Shown here in pieces: positions 28,879 to 37,434 of a stretch of DNA of 64,000 bases (position 1 is its first letter; the number at the start of each line of letters is the position of its first letter). The stretch is from assembly GCF_031951985.1 (NCBI RefSeq), contig NZ_JAVLVU010000001.1:558001-622000 (forward strand), given 5' to 3'. This stretch comes from Mucilaginibacter terrae. Lineage in GTDB: Bacteria > Bacteroidota > Bacteroidia > Sphingobacteriales > Sphingobacteriaceae. The notes beneath the pieces are model-generated. The model saw only the letters and a program-made list of their open reading frames with translations, had not been told where the DNA came from and did not search any database. The position numbers and the translations under genes were made by a program.

Positions 28879-29517
28879 TTATGGGTTGATACTGGCCGGA
28901 ACATTTCCGGGTTTGGCATAAGTTAGTTTGTCTATAAATTCAGGTTGGTAATAACTGTCTAATCCTGACCCTGCCACTGTACCTGCAGTAACATGGTCTA
29001 CCGTACCATCGGCAAGTATTATACTTTCATTGGCAATAATAAGTTTTATTTGACCAATTACAATTGTGGTATCATTCAACTCCACTGGTCTGATTTCAAC
29101 GACATCTAACCCGATTTTCAGTGTCGACTCGGCAACGAACGGGGGTTTAAAACTTTCGTGATAAAATTCATCAAATCCACATTCATCAAACTCCGAAATG
29201 CCTGAAGCATAACTTGCACTGGTTTGGTGAGCATTACGGTAATGATTAGCACAAACATTATTAAGTGTATACTGCTTTACCGTTTTAATATTATTTAAGC
29301 TGTCGTTATGCGGTCTTAACGGGCGGATTACCATACCCAGTAAAGGCGGGTTAGAACCCAGGTGAAAAACTGAACTTACGATGCACAGGTTAGTTTTGCC
29401 TTCATTACTAATAGTTCCTAAAAGGTTTAACGGCTTGTAGCCGCTAATGCTGTTCATTAACGCGGTGCGATAGGGTTTATCCAGTTCCGCAATAGTTTCG
29501 TGATTTATTATCTTCAT
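28879..29517 (-). CDS. Flavin reductase-like FMN-binding protein
   Basis: 212 residues with the flavin reductase-like split-barrel pattern: YKPLNLLGTISNEGKTNLCIVSS, then PPLLGMVIRPLRPHNDSLNNI, then a region with HYRNAHQTSASYASGISEFDE corresponding to the flavin and substrate pocket. It likely reduces or binds FMN. Its ATG begins on the base next to the stop codon of the upstream SDR gene (29518), so the pair is translationally coupled. In other Bacteroidota this combination often sits beside a cryptochrome/photolyase gene, but none is present here. Confidence 0.87.
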   Translation of the reverse strand: MKIINHETIAELDKPYRTALMNSISGYKPLNLLGTISNEGKTNLCIVSSVFHLGSNPPLLGMVIRPLRPHNDSLNNIKTVKQYTLNNVCANHYRNAHQTSASYASGISEFDECGFDEFYHESFKPPFVAESTLKIGLDVVEIRPVELNDTTIVIGQIKLIIANESIILADGTVDHVTAGTVAGSGLDSYYQPEFIDKLTYAKPGNVPASINP

Positions 29518-30234
29518 TTAAAACATTTTTAATTTACCCATTCCACCATCAACCGGCAAAACCTGTCCTGTAACCCAGCCCGAGTTTTCAGATAACAAAA
29601 ATTCAATGGCATTGCTGATATCTCCCGGCTGCCCGTAACGGCCCAGCGGATGTCGTTTATTAGATGCCTCTTTCTTTTCATCAGAACTGAGCAGGGCAGA
29701 GGCTAATGGCGTATCGGTTAGGGAGGGGGCAACCACATTTACCCTGATTTGCTGGTTAGCTACTTCGGCTGCTAAAGCAAGTGCAAAACCTTCCAGTGCC
29801 CCTTTTGCAGTACTGATGCTGGTATGGTAAGCCATCCCCGTTTGCGCAGCTACCGAACTGATAAGTACTACCGAGGCATTACCCGATGCTTTTAGCTTTG
29901 GCAAAGCCTGCCTAATTACCCTGATGGCACCTAAAGTATTGATCAGGTAATCGTTCATAAAGTCGTCATCAGTAAGCCGGGCAAAGGGCTTCAAATTGAT
30001 GCTGCCTGCACAGTAAACAAGTCCGTGCAACTGTTGAGGCAAAAACGCTGCTAAACCATCAACAGGCTTAGATACATCGGCTGGCATGTAATGTATATCA
30101 TCAGGCCATTCCGTTGAGTCTTGTCTGGACATGGCATAAATGTTAGCGCCTTTGGCGCTGAGTGATTTTAATAGGATTGTACCAATAGCAGAAGCAGCGC
30201 CGGCTATCAGATAGTTTTTACCTTTAAAGTTCAT
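29518..30234 (-). CDS. Short-chain dehydrogenase/reductase with an altered active site
   Basis: 238 residues. The Rossmann fold is clear: IAGAASAIGTILL for the dinucleotide loop, YCAG at the NNAG position, VLISSVAA with the catalytic Ser region, and VDGGMG near the end. The usual YxxxK motif is not there: the sequence is HTSISTAKGALEGF, with Ile where Tyr should be while the Lys is kept. The same H-x-S-x-x-x-x-K form occurs in the photolyase-associated SDR branch as I remember it, so this is probably a family trait rather than a lesion. The flavin-reductase gene follows with no gap. Catalysis may be changed or lost. Confidence 0.88.
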   Translation of the reverse strand: MNFKGKNYLIAGAASAIGTILLKSLSAKGANIYAMSRQDSTEWPDDIHYMPADVSKPVDGLAAFLPQQLHGLVYCAGSINLKPFARLTDDDFMNDYLINTLGAIRVIRQALPKLKASGNASVVLISSVAAQTGMAYHTSISTAKGALEGFALALAAEVANQQIRVNVVAPSLTDTPLASALLSSDEKKEASNKRHPLGRYGQPGDISNAIEFLLSENSGWVTGQVLPVDGGMGKLKMF

Positions 30235-30676
30235 TGTTTATAGTTGATCATTTGATTTTCCGCAATATCATTTGATTAAATATGAATTGCGGGGGAGATT
30301 ATCAATAATGCTTACCATCGTAATTTGTTTTAAATGTTTTAAACTACACTGAAGTTTACACACATGATTGAATGTTGAAAATTGATGTTGCAAAACGTGA
30401 ATATGCGAAAGCAATAAGTCGTCAAATTGAGATTAAAATAACATTTTAAATCAAAGTTAACAAGGGCCTCATCATGTGGCCTTTTTAGTTTATAGTGTTG
30501 TAGATGTTGAATTCGAAAACAGTAATTTAAAGAGGCAATACAATTTTCAATAGAGCGTATATTACCTCATTAAACTTTCCAACTGTATTGCTTTTCACTT
30601 GTTAAAAAAAATGCTTTCAAACCGGTCCTTATTTACTTATTGGTACTCTATACAGTAAATAGCTAAAGCACTGTAA
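30235..30676. other. Intergenic stretch with a stray terminator-like hairpin
   Basis: 442 bp between divergent genes. The only notable element is GGGCCTCATCATGTGGCC followed by TTTTTAG at about 30464-30488, a short GGCC stem with a T run. No gene precedes it on the plus strand except a 25-codon frame (ATG at about 30373) that I cannot support. The element could terminate a small RNA or leader transcript. The rest is AT-rich and unremarkable. Confidence 0.4.
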
Positions 30677-31813
30677 ATGAAAACCAACCTTAAAGTATTA
30701 CTTACCATTTGCTGCCTGGGGCAATTAATGGCTTTTGCATCTTGTAAAAAAAATAGTGTAACCATTGATAATGAGGAAGAAACAGTTGTATCTAAAACTA
30801 CGCCAACTTCAGTAACTTTTAAAGGGGTTACCTATAATGTAGGCGATACAGTTTATGGCTATAAAAATTACATCAAATTGGTGGTAGGTGATAACAATGC
30901 TCCATTAATTTTAGGAGTGCCACATGATGGACTTAACACAGGCAGTCCTGTAATACCCGAAACCGGCGATACCGGTCGCGACCTCAACACAAAGCTACTG
31001 GCTAAATCAATTGCGAGTGCTTTTAAGAATGATACCGGCATGCAACCCTGGATGATCATCAACGAGATTGGCCGTAAAAGGGTTGACCCTAACACTTACC
31101 CCAGCGACGTGCCCTCACGCTATACCGATCCGGAAGCGGTTAATACCTATAACAGCTATCACGAATTGCTGCTTTTTGCACGTACTACTGTTGCTGCAGG
31201 TACAGCCGGAACCCAGGGTGCATTGTTTTTAGATATACATGGGCATGCACACCAATATGATGGCAGCCATACCGAACAATACACCTCAACCACAACTGGC
31301 AACACGCTGCAAAGTGCGTTTATTGATCAAACTGAGGTTGGTTATGGCCTCAGTAACTTTTCACTCGAGAAAGACAACACCTACCTGAACGCACTTGCCG
31401 ATTCATCAAGCATCCGCAATATTGCTCTTGCACATCCTTCAACTTCGTTCTCGCAGCTAATACGCGGTACCTACAGCTTTGGTGCACTGTTGGAAGGGCA
31501 GAGTGTGCATGCAGTACCAGGCAACATTATGCAAATACTCGAACGCAATGCAACACTTTTTGGCACAGTATCGGGTAAACCTGATCGTAGGCCATATTTT
31601 AATGGGGGATATTGCACTCGTAAGTACGGCACTATCAATAAAGGTTCAACCACAGGGTTTAACGATAATATTGCCGCTATACAAATTGAAACACCTGGTA
31701 TAACGGTCCGTAATAATGCTTCTATTATTGCAATTTCGGGTCCACGCATTAAAAAAGCTGTTATTAACTACCTAAATTACTGGTACGGTTACACTTTTAC
31801 TAACACTTATTAA
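30677..31813 (+). CDS. Lipoprotein resembling N-formylglutamate amidohydrolase/zinc peptidase fold
   Basis: 378 residues. A lipobox (MAFASC, Cys23) marks an outer-membrane or periplasmic lipoprotein. The body has LILGVPHDG near residue 80, GRDLN, then INEIGRKRVDPN and LFLDIHGHAH. The order His-Asp-Gly, Arg, Asp-Pro-Asn and a distal D-x-H-x-H matches the zinc-binding plan of N-formylglutamate amidohydrolases, which cleave formyl or amide bonds. Overall similarity is not strong enough for a firm name. It is followed by a terminator, and then by the sigma/FecR/SusCD/M14 locus, so a place in the same peptide-processing pathway is plausible. Confidence 0.65.
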   Translation: MKTNLKVLLTICCLGQLMAFASCKKNSVTIDNEEETVVSKTTPTSVTFKGVTYNVGDTVYGYKNYIKLVVGDNNAPLILGVPHDGLNTGSPVIPETGDTGRDLNTKLLAKSIASAFKNDTGMQPWMIINEIGRKRVDPNTYPSDVPSRYTDPEAVNTYNSYHELLLFARTTVAAGTAGTQGALFLDIHGHAHQYDGSHTEQYTSTTTGNTLQSAFIDQTEVGYGLSNFSLEKDNTYLNALADSSSIRNIALAHPSTSFSQLIRGTYSFGALLEGQSVHAVPGNIMQILERNATLFGTVSGKPDRRPYFNGGYCTRKYGTINKGSTTGFNDNIAAIQIETPGITVRNNASIIAISGPRIKKAVINYLNYWYGYTFTNTY

Positions 31814-31832
31814 ACTAAAACTTATCCATTTC

Positions 31833-31862
31833 AAAAAAAGGCCGATTTTTCGGCCTTTTTTT
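31833..31862 (+). terminator. Rho-independent terminator
   Basis: AAAAAAAGGCCGA pairs with TCGGCCTTTTTTT around a TTTT loop, 20 bp after the amidohydrolase-like lipoprotein gene. It separates that gene from the sigma-factor operon. Confidence 0.9.
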
Positions 31863-31985
31863 CATTTATATTTATTAATTATATTTCTTATTTATTATAT
31901 TGCATTGTGAAATTACACTACTGATAATGATATTATAATCATAAAGTGTTTTTTGTATTAAATTTTCAATTTTAATAAGATCATA

Positions 31986-32576
31986 ATGGCTACTTATGAC
32001 CTGATAGGCGAAAAAGTATTACTCGAGCAGATAGCTAAGGGTAGCGAAATTGCGTTCAGGCGGGTTTTTGATCTTTATAAAACCAAAGTTTATACATTTA
32101 TTGTTGGTTTTACTCATTCGAGGGCTGATGCTGAAGAAATTTTACAAGATACTTTTCTTACCCTTTGGCAAAACAGAAATACTCTTACCAACATTGAGCA
32201 TCCGCGTAATTACATTTACACAGTGGTTCGCAATAAAACCTTCCATTATTTAAAGCAAGTTTCAAAAAGCGAAAAAATGATGCGCGAGGTGTGGGCAAAT
32301 CTTAAACAAGACTGTAATTCAACCGACGATATTGTGCATCTGCGCGACAGTAATCGCCTTATTCAGGAAGCGCTGGGTATGCTGTCAGAACAAAAGCAAC
32401 GTATATTTAATATGAGCCGTTACCAGGGGCTTAGTCATGAGCAAATAGCTGCGCAAACAGGTTTGTCAAAAAGCCGTGTTAAAAATGTTATAGTTGAAGT
32501 GCTCAAATTCATTAAAACTTACCTCGAACAATGCGCAGGTATGCTGGGCATTATTGCCTGGTTTATGGAGAATTAA
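31986..32576 (+). CDS. ECF RNA polymerase sigma factor (Bacteroidota sigma-70 family 1)
   Basis: 196 residues. Region 2 has AFRRVFDLYKTKVYTFI and ADAEEILQDTFLTLW; region 4 has LSEQKQRIFNMSRYQGLSHEQIAAQTGLSKSRVKN with a helix-turn-helix. A following FecR gene makes the classic regulatory pair. When the substrate binds the receptor, its STN domain signals to FecR, which frees the sigma factor to transcribe the downstream receptor genes. The C-terminus ends in a short hydrophobic tail (MLGIIAWFMEN), unusual but present in several relatives. Confidence 0.95.
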   Translation: MATYDLIGEKVLLEQIAKGSEIAFRRVFDLYKTKVYTFIVGFTHSRADAEEILQDTFLTLWQNRNTLTNIEHPRNYIYTVVRNKTFHYLKQVSKSEKMMREVWANLKQDCNSTDDIVHLRDSNRLIQEALGMLSEQKQRIFNMSRYQGLSHEQIAAQTGLSKSRVKNVIVEVLKFIKTYLEQCAGMLGIIAWFMEN

Positions 32577-32658
32577 AAAAATAATTCTTTTCCGGCGGTC
32601 CTTCCATCATTCTTTTTACTCTATACTTTAACAGCACTTAATTAGTGCGTGCCTTTGA

Positions 32659-33843
32659 ATGGAACTGAACAACGAAAGGTTTAATTACCTGCTTAACCGG
32701 TATATAAATAAAGAATGTTCTGCAGACGAGTTTGCAGAGTTTTTTACCTATATCGAAAATCCTGCTTACGATGAGTTGATGCAGGAACGCATGAAAGAAA
32801 GCCTTAAAACGCTTACGCCCGGTGCCGATGTTCACCAGGTTGACTGGGATAGTATTTATAGCAACATAATTAATCATGATAATGGCAGCAGCCGCATACG
32901 CCGCATGTTTAGCCGTAAATTGGCGGCAGCTGCGGCCGTAGTAATACTATGTACCGCAGGTTTGTCATGGTGGCTGGTTAATCGCGGGCAGCCTGTACAA
33001 CATGTGGCTAAGGTTACTAAGGTAAAAGATGTGCAGCCCGGTACCGATAAGGCCGTACTGCAACTGGCCGATGGCAGGCGCATTGTTTTAAACAATACAG
33101 GCAATGGTGTACTGGCTAAACAAGGCAGTACCTCTGTAAAACAACAAAACGGAGGAGTGCTGGCTTACGATGCCGGCAACCAGGAAGAAGGTGCTAACCC
33201 TTCGCTCACAAATACGTTAAGCGTTCCTGCCGGGGGCAAGTATATGATTATTTTGCCCGATGAAAGCAAGGTTTGGCTTAATTCTAATTCGTCATTAACC
33301 TATGCGGCAGCTTTTACAGGTGCAAAGCGGGAGGTGGTTTTAAAGGGCGAAGCCTATTTTGAAATTGCTAAAGACGCCCGGCATCCGTTTATTGTAAAAA
33401 GCGGCCGTTCTACAGTGCAGGTATTAGGTACACATTTCAATATTTCGGCATACCCCGATGAAAGCCTGAGCGAGGTTACACTTTGCGAAGGATCGGTAAG
33501 GCTTAGCGTGGGCAACCAGTTTGCCTTGCTTAAACCCGGCGACCAGGCCTCATTTAACCGGCACGATGACATGATTGCGCTGAAAGAGGTAGACGTAGAG
33601 GAAGCGATTGACTGGAAAAACGGCTATTTCCAGTTTGATAATGCTGGTATTGAAAAGGTAATGAACAAAATAAAACGCTGGTATAATATCGATGTTGCTT
33701 TTCAGGGAGCAAAACCTGATGTGAAGTTTACCGGCATGATATCGCGTAACAATAAGCTTTCTAAAATTCTTAACCTCCTCCAGTCGACGGGAGGGGTTGA
33801 TTTTGAGATAACAGATAATAAAGTGATTGTTAAAAATAAATAA
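32659..33843 (+). CDS. FecR-family anti-sigma factor
   Basis: 394 residues. The N-terminal cytoplasmic anti-sigma domain (RFNYLLNRYINKECSADEFAEF) is followed by one membrane helix (LAAAAAVVILCTAGLSWWLV). The periplasmic FecR domain has LSVPAGGKYMIILPDESKVWLN, LKGEAYFEIAKDARHPFIV and LGTHFNISAYPDES. The C-terminal DUF4974 part (FDNAGIEKVMNKIKRWYNIDV) follows. It holds the sigma factor inactive until the STN-type receptor transmits a signal. It lies 82 bp after the sigma gene and 123 bp before susC. Confidence 0.95.
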   Translation: MELNNERFNYLLNRYINKECSADEFAEFFTYIENPAYDELMQERMKESLKTLTPGADVHQVDWDSIYSNIINHDNGSSRIRRMFSRKLAAAAAVVILCTAGLSWWLVNRGQPVQHVAKVTKVKDVQPGTDKAVLQLADGRRIVLNNTGNGVLAKQGSTSVKQQNGGVLAYDAGNQEEGANPSLTNTLSVPAGGKYMIILPDESKVWLNSNSSLTYAAAFTGAKREVVLKGEAYFEIAKDARHPFIVKSGRSTVQVLGTHFNISAYPDESLSEVTLCEGSVRLSVGNQFALLKPGDQASFNRHDDMIALKEVDVEEAIDWKNGYFQFDNAGIEKVMNKIKRWYNIDVAFQGAKPDVKFTGMISRNNKLSKILNLLQSTGGVDFEITDNKVIVKNK

Positions 33844-33966
33844 ACTGTTTTATGAAAAACCATTACTAAAAATTTACAACCGTACTGACGGGAGTACCGG
33901 TGCGCCCGGCAGTGCAGTTGTAGCCCCATGTTAAAACGCTATTAATTAACTCCAAATGCTCTTCTG

Positions 33967-36900
33967 ATGATTAATTGTTTACCCTTTAAAAGAAGGGCCA
34001 CAGACTCTTATTGCCCAAAAAAAAGCAGGGCGTGGCATTCAGCCCGTAAGGTTGTACGTGTGGCCAGGTTTATTACAGCCATTATTTTAGTGCTCACGCT
34101 GCAGGCTAATGCAGTTACCTATGCACAAAAAATTAACATTACCACTCAAAACGCCACTCTTAAAGATGTTTTTAAGGAACTGCGTAAACAAAGCGGTCAG
34201 GATTTCATCTACAACAATGAGGTGCTCAACCGCTCTAAACCGGTTACCATCAACGTGCATAACGAAACGCTTGAAGGTACACTAAAACAGATTTTTTCAA
34301 ACCAGCCGCTCAGTTACGAAATAAGCGGACAAACTATCATTGTTAAAGTAAAGCAAGCTGTACGTAACCAGCCCGATAGGGCAATTACAGGTAGTGTTAC
34401 TTCATCAGTTGATAATGAGCCGCTTATTGGGGTGTCTGTTTCTGTAAAAGGCCAGTTAACAGGCGTTACCACCGATATTACCGGCCATTATTCTATTAAT
34501 TTACCGGGTGGCAGCAACGTGTTGGTTTTTAAATATATTGGATTTATTGCCCGCGAAATTGAAGTTGGAGATAACAGTAAGCTGGATATAAAAATGGTAC
34601 CCGGCAACCAGCAGTTAGAGGAGGTTGTAGTACAGGCTTATGGTACAACTAAGCGCGGTGCCCTTACCAACTCGGTTGCAACCATTAATGCTAAAGAATT
34701 AGAGAAACGCCCAATTACCAGTTTAACCACCGCTCTGGCAGGTGCGGCTCCGGGTATACAAACTACCACCGGAAGCGGCCAGCCTGGTTCGGGGGTAGGG
34801 GTTAGTATACGTGGTTTTGGTTCGGTAAATGCCGGTACCGAAATTTTGTACGTGGTTGATGGCGCGCCCTACGGCGGTGTGATAAGCAACCTTAACCCTA
34901 ACGATATTGAAAGCATTTCGGTACTTAAGGATGCATCGGCGAGCGCGCTTTATGGTTCGCGGGCAGCTAATGGGGTGGTACTCATTACCACCAAATCCGG
35001 CGTTAAAAATAAGGATGTTATTGAAGTTAAGGCTACCGGTGGCATTACCTCTCGCGGTTTAGCCAACTATGAAAAGGTTGATGCCTTTCAATATTATCCG
35101 CTTATATGGGAGTCAATGCGTAACCAATACGTGGCAAATGGCCAGGCATTGGCAACGGCCAATCAATCGGCAACTGATAATGTAAAAAGCCAGTTGGTTT
35201 ATAACCCGTTTAACGTGCCCGATAATCAAATTGTACGTAGCGATGGTACCATAAATCCGGCGGCCTCATTCCTATACCCCGATGATTTGAGCTTCAGGAA
35301 AGCCATGCAGCAAACCGGCGTTAGGCAAAACTACTCGCTGGGCCTACGCGGTGGTGCAGAAAAATCGAGCTATTATGCGTCTGTTGATTATCTTAATGAT
35401 AAGGGTTACAGCAAAGGCAGCGATTACAATCGTATAACTGGCAGGGCTAAAATTGATTTGAGTCCCAAAAAATGGTTGAAGGCGGGTGTAAATATGTCGG
35501 GCACTATAGCTAAAACACTTTTGGCTAATGAGGATGCGGGCATCAACGAAAACCCTTTTTACGTTGATTTGCTGATGGCGCCTATTTACCCGGTTTATAA
35601 ACACGATGCACAGGGTAATTATGTGTATGATGCCGCCGGCGAAAAAGAGTATGACAATGGTGAGTTACGTCCTATATTTCAGGGGCGCAACATATTGGCC
35701 GAAACTATGCTTAACCAGCTTTACAACAAGCGCAATGCGCTGGGCGGTCGTACTTATTTAGAAGCTACTTTGTTACGAGGCTTAAAAGCAACTGCCAACC
35801 TTGCGGTTGACGTTAATAATTACGAGTACCTGTTTTACCGTAACCCCGATATTGGCGATGGTGTTAGTGTAAACGGCCGTACCTCGCGTACAAGCAGCAA
35901 AACCCAAACGCTTACCATTAACCAGTTATTAAACTACAACCGCACGTTTGGCAAACATAGCATTGATGCGTTGTTAGGTCATGAGTATTACTTTGAAAAG
36001 TACACCTACCTTACTGCCCGCCGCGACAACCAGGTGGTTGACGGACCGGTTGAGTTAGACAATTATGCCAACCCGGCTGTGGTAGATTCGTACGTTACTG
36101 AAGACAAAATTGAGAGCTTTTTATCAAGGTTTCAGTACAATTATGATAACCGTTATTTCTTGACAGGTTCGGTCCGTTCTGACGGTTCATCAAGGTTTCA
36201 CCCGTATTCGCGCTGGAGCACGTTTTGGTCTTTAGGGGCCGGTTGGCAATTGCAAAATGAGGCCTTCATGAAACGCTATCAATGGCTTGACTTACTTAAG
36301 TTGCGCGCATCATACGGTGAAGTAGGCTCAAATCAAATAGGTTTATATCCTTACCAATCCTTCTATAACATCGGTAACAATAACAACTCCGAGCCGGGCA
36401 TGACGCAAAGCCGTACCGTAGGTGGCGGTGAGGATTTGCAGTGGGAAATTAACCAAACTTATGATGTGGCCTTAGAGTTTGGCTTATTTAAAAATCGCAT
36501 TAATGGTACGTTGGAGTATTTCCGTCGTGGTTCAAAAGAATTGTTGTTTTACGTTCCGCTACCACTATCGAGCGGCCGTAGCAGCCAGCCCCAAAACATA
36601 GGTGCTTTATATAACAACGGTTTCGAGATACAATTAAGCGGAGACCCGATCCGCAGCAAAAACTTTGTTTGGAATGTATTGGTAAACTGGACTAAGTTTA
36701 AAAACAATATCACCAGAATGCCAGATAATCCTCCTTATATTGTTGATGGTACTAAGAGACGCGAGGCCGGATACTCTATTTACGATTACTGGCTACGCGA
36801 TTGGTACGGTGTTGACCCTGCCACTGGTGTAGAGCTTTACTATGCCGACCCTGCTGTAACCACTGATGCGGCTGCCTTTACCAACGCTAATGGCGACAGG

Positions 36901-37425
36901 GTAACCAGTAACGCTAACTCGGCATTATATAACTATGTAGGTTCGGCCATACCTGATTTTTACGGTAGTTTAGGAAATACATTTACCTACAAAAGTTTTT
37001 CACTTAATTTTTTATTGATGTATCAGGTTGGCGGTAAGGCGTTTGATCGTGATTATCAATCATTAATGTACAATGGTTCATACGGTAGGGCATTACACGT
37101 TGATGCGCTCAAGCGCTGGCAAAAACCGGGCGATATTACCGATGTGCCTATCCGCAATACGGGTACAACCATGTATGATAGCGATCGCTGGTTAATTGAT
37201 GCCTCGGCATTAAGCCTGCGTACAGCATCGCTTACCTATACGCTGCCTGCAAAACTGGCAACCAAAATAGGGGCGAGCCGCGCACAATGCTTCTTTACGG
37301 GCGAAAACCTCTTTATCCTGTCAAAGCGTAAAGGTTTAGATCCTACCCAATCGTTTACAGGCGTATCATCATACACCTACGCTCCAACCCGCATAGTAAC
37401 ATTAGGCGTTAATATAGTTTTATAA
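33967..37425 (+). CDS. SusC/RagA TonB-linked outer-membrane receptor with STN signalling domain
   Basis: 1152 residues. A signal region (ARFITAIILVLTLQANAVTYAQ) leads into an STN domain (residues about 55-125, NATLKDVFKELRKQSGQDFIY), the domain that contacts FecR. Next come a carboxypeptidase-regulatory-like domain (VTSSVDNEPLIGVSVSVKG), the plug (IRGFGSVNAGTEILYVVDGAPYGG, ILKDASASALYGSRAANGVV-type motif) and a long barrel ending in the aromatic-rich strand RIVTLGVNIVL. It imports a large substrate together with the SusD lipoprotein 9 bp downstream. The substrate is not defined by sequence; a peptide is suggested by the carboxypeptidase in the operon. Confidence 0.95.
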   Translation: MINCLPFKRRATDSYCPKKSRAWHSARKVVRVARFITAIILVLTLQANAVTYAQKINITTQNATLKDVFKELRKQSGQDFIYNNEVLNRSKPVTINVHNETLEGTLKQIFSNQPLSYEISGQTIIVKVKQAVRNQPDRAITGSVTSSVDNEPLIGVSVSVKGQLTGVTTDITGHYSINLPGGSNVLVFKYIGFIAREIEVGDNSKLDIKMVPGNQQLEEVVVQAYGTTKRGALTNSVATINAKELEKRPITSLTTALAGAAPGIQTTTGSGQPGSGVGVSIRGFGSVNAGTEILYVVDGAPYGGVISNLNPNDIESISVLKDASASALYGSRAANGVVLITTKSGVKNKDVIEVKATGGITSRGLANYEKVDAFQYYPLIWESMRNQYVANGQALATANQSATDNVKSQLVYNPFNVPDNQIVRSDGTINPAASFLYPDDLSFRKAMQQTGVRQNYSLGLRGGAEKSSYYASVDYLNDKGYSKGSDYNRITGRAKIDLSPKKWLKAGVNMSGTIAKTLLANEDAGINENPFYVDLLMAPIYPVYKHDAQGNYVYDAAGEKEYDNGELRPIFQGRNILAETMLNQLYNKRNALGGRTYLEATLLRGLKATANLAVDVNNYEYLFYRNPDIGDGVSVNGRTSRTSSKTQTLTINQLLNYNRTFGKHSIDALLGHEYYFEKYTYLTARRDNQVVDGPVELDNYANPAVVDSYVTEDKIESFLSRFQYNYDNRYFLTGSVRSDGSSRFHPYSRWSTFWSLGAGWQLQNEAFMKRYQWLDLLKLRASYGEVGSNQIGLYPYQSFYNIGNNNNSEPGMTQSRTVGGGEDLQWEINQTYDVALEFGLFKNRINGTLEYFRRGSKELLFYVPLPLSSGRSSQPQNIGALYNNGFEIQLSGDPIRSKNFVWNVLVNWTKFKNNITRMPDNPPYIVDGTKRREAGYSIYDYWLRDWYGVDPATGVELYYADPAVTTDAAAFTNANGDRVTSNANSALYNYVGSAIPDFYGSLGNTFTYKSFSLNFLLMYQVGGKAFDRDYQSLMYNGSYGRALHVDALKRWQKPGDITDVPIRNTGTTMYDSDRWLIDASALSLRTASLTYTLPAKLATKIGASRAQCFFTGENLFILSKRKGLDPTQSFTGVSSYTYAPTRIVTLGVNIVL

Positions 37426-37434
37426 AAACCGGCT

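Noticed and set aside
30373..30450. 25-codon frame on the plus strand
   Set aside because: Too short, no homologue recognised, no clear ribosome binding site; left as part of the non-coding stretch.
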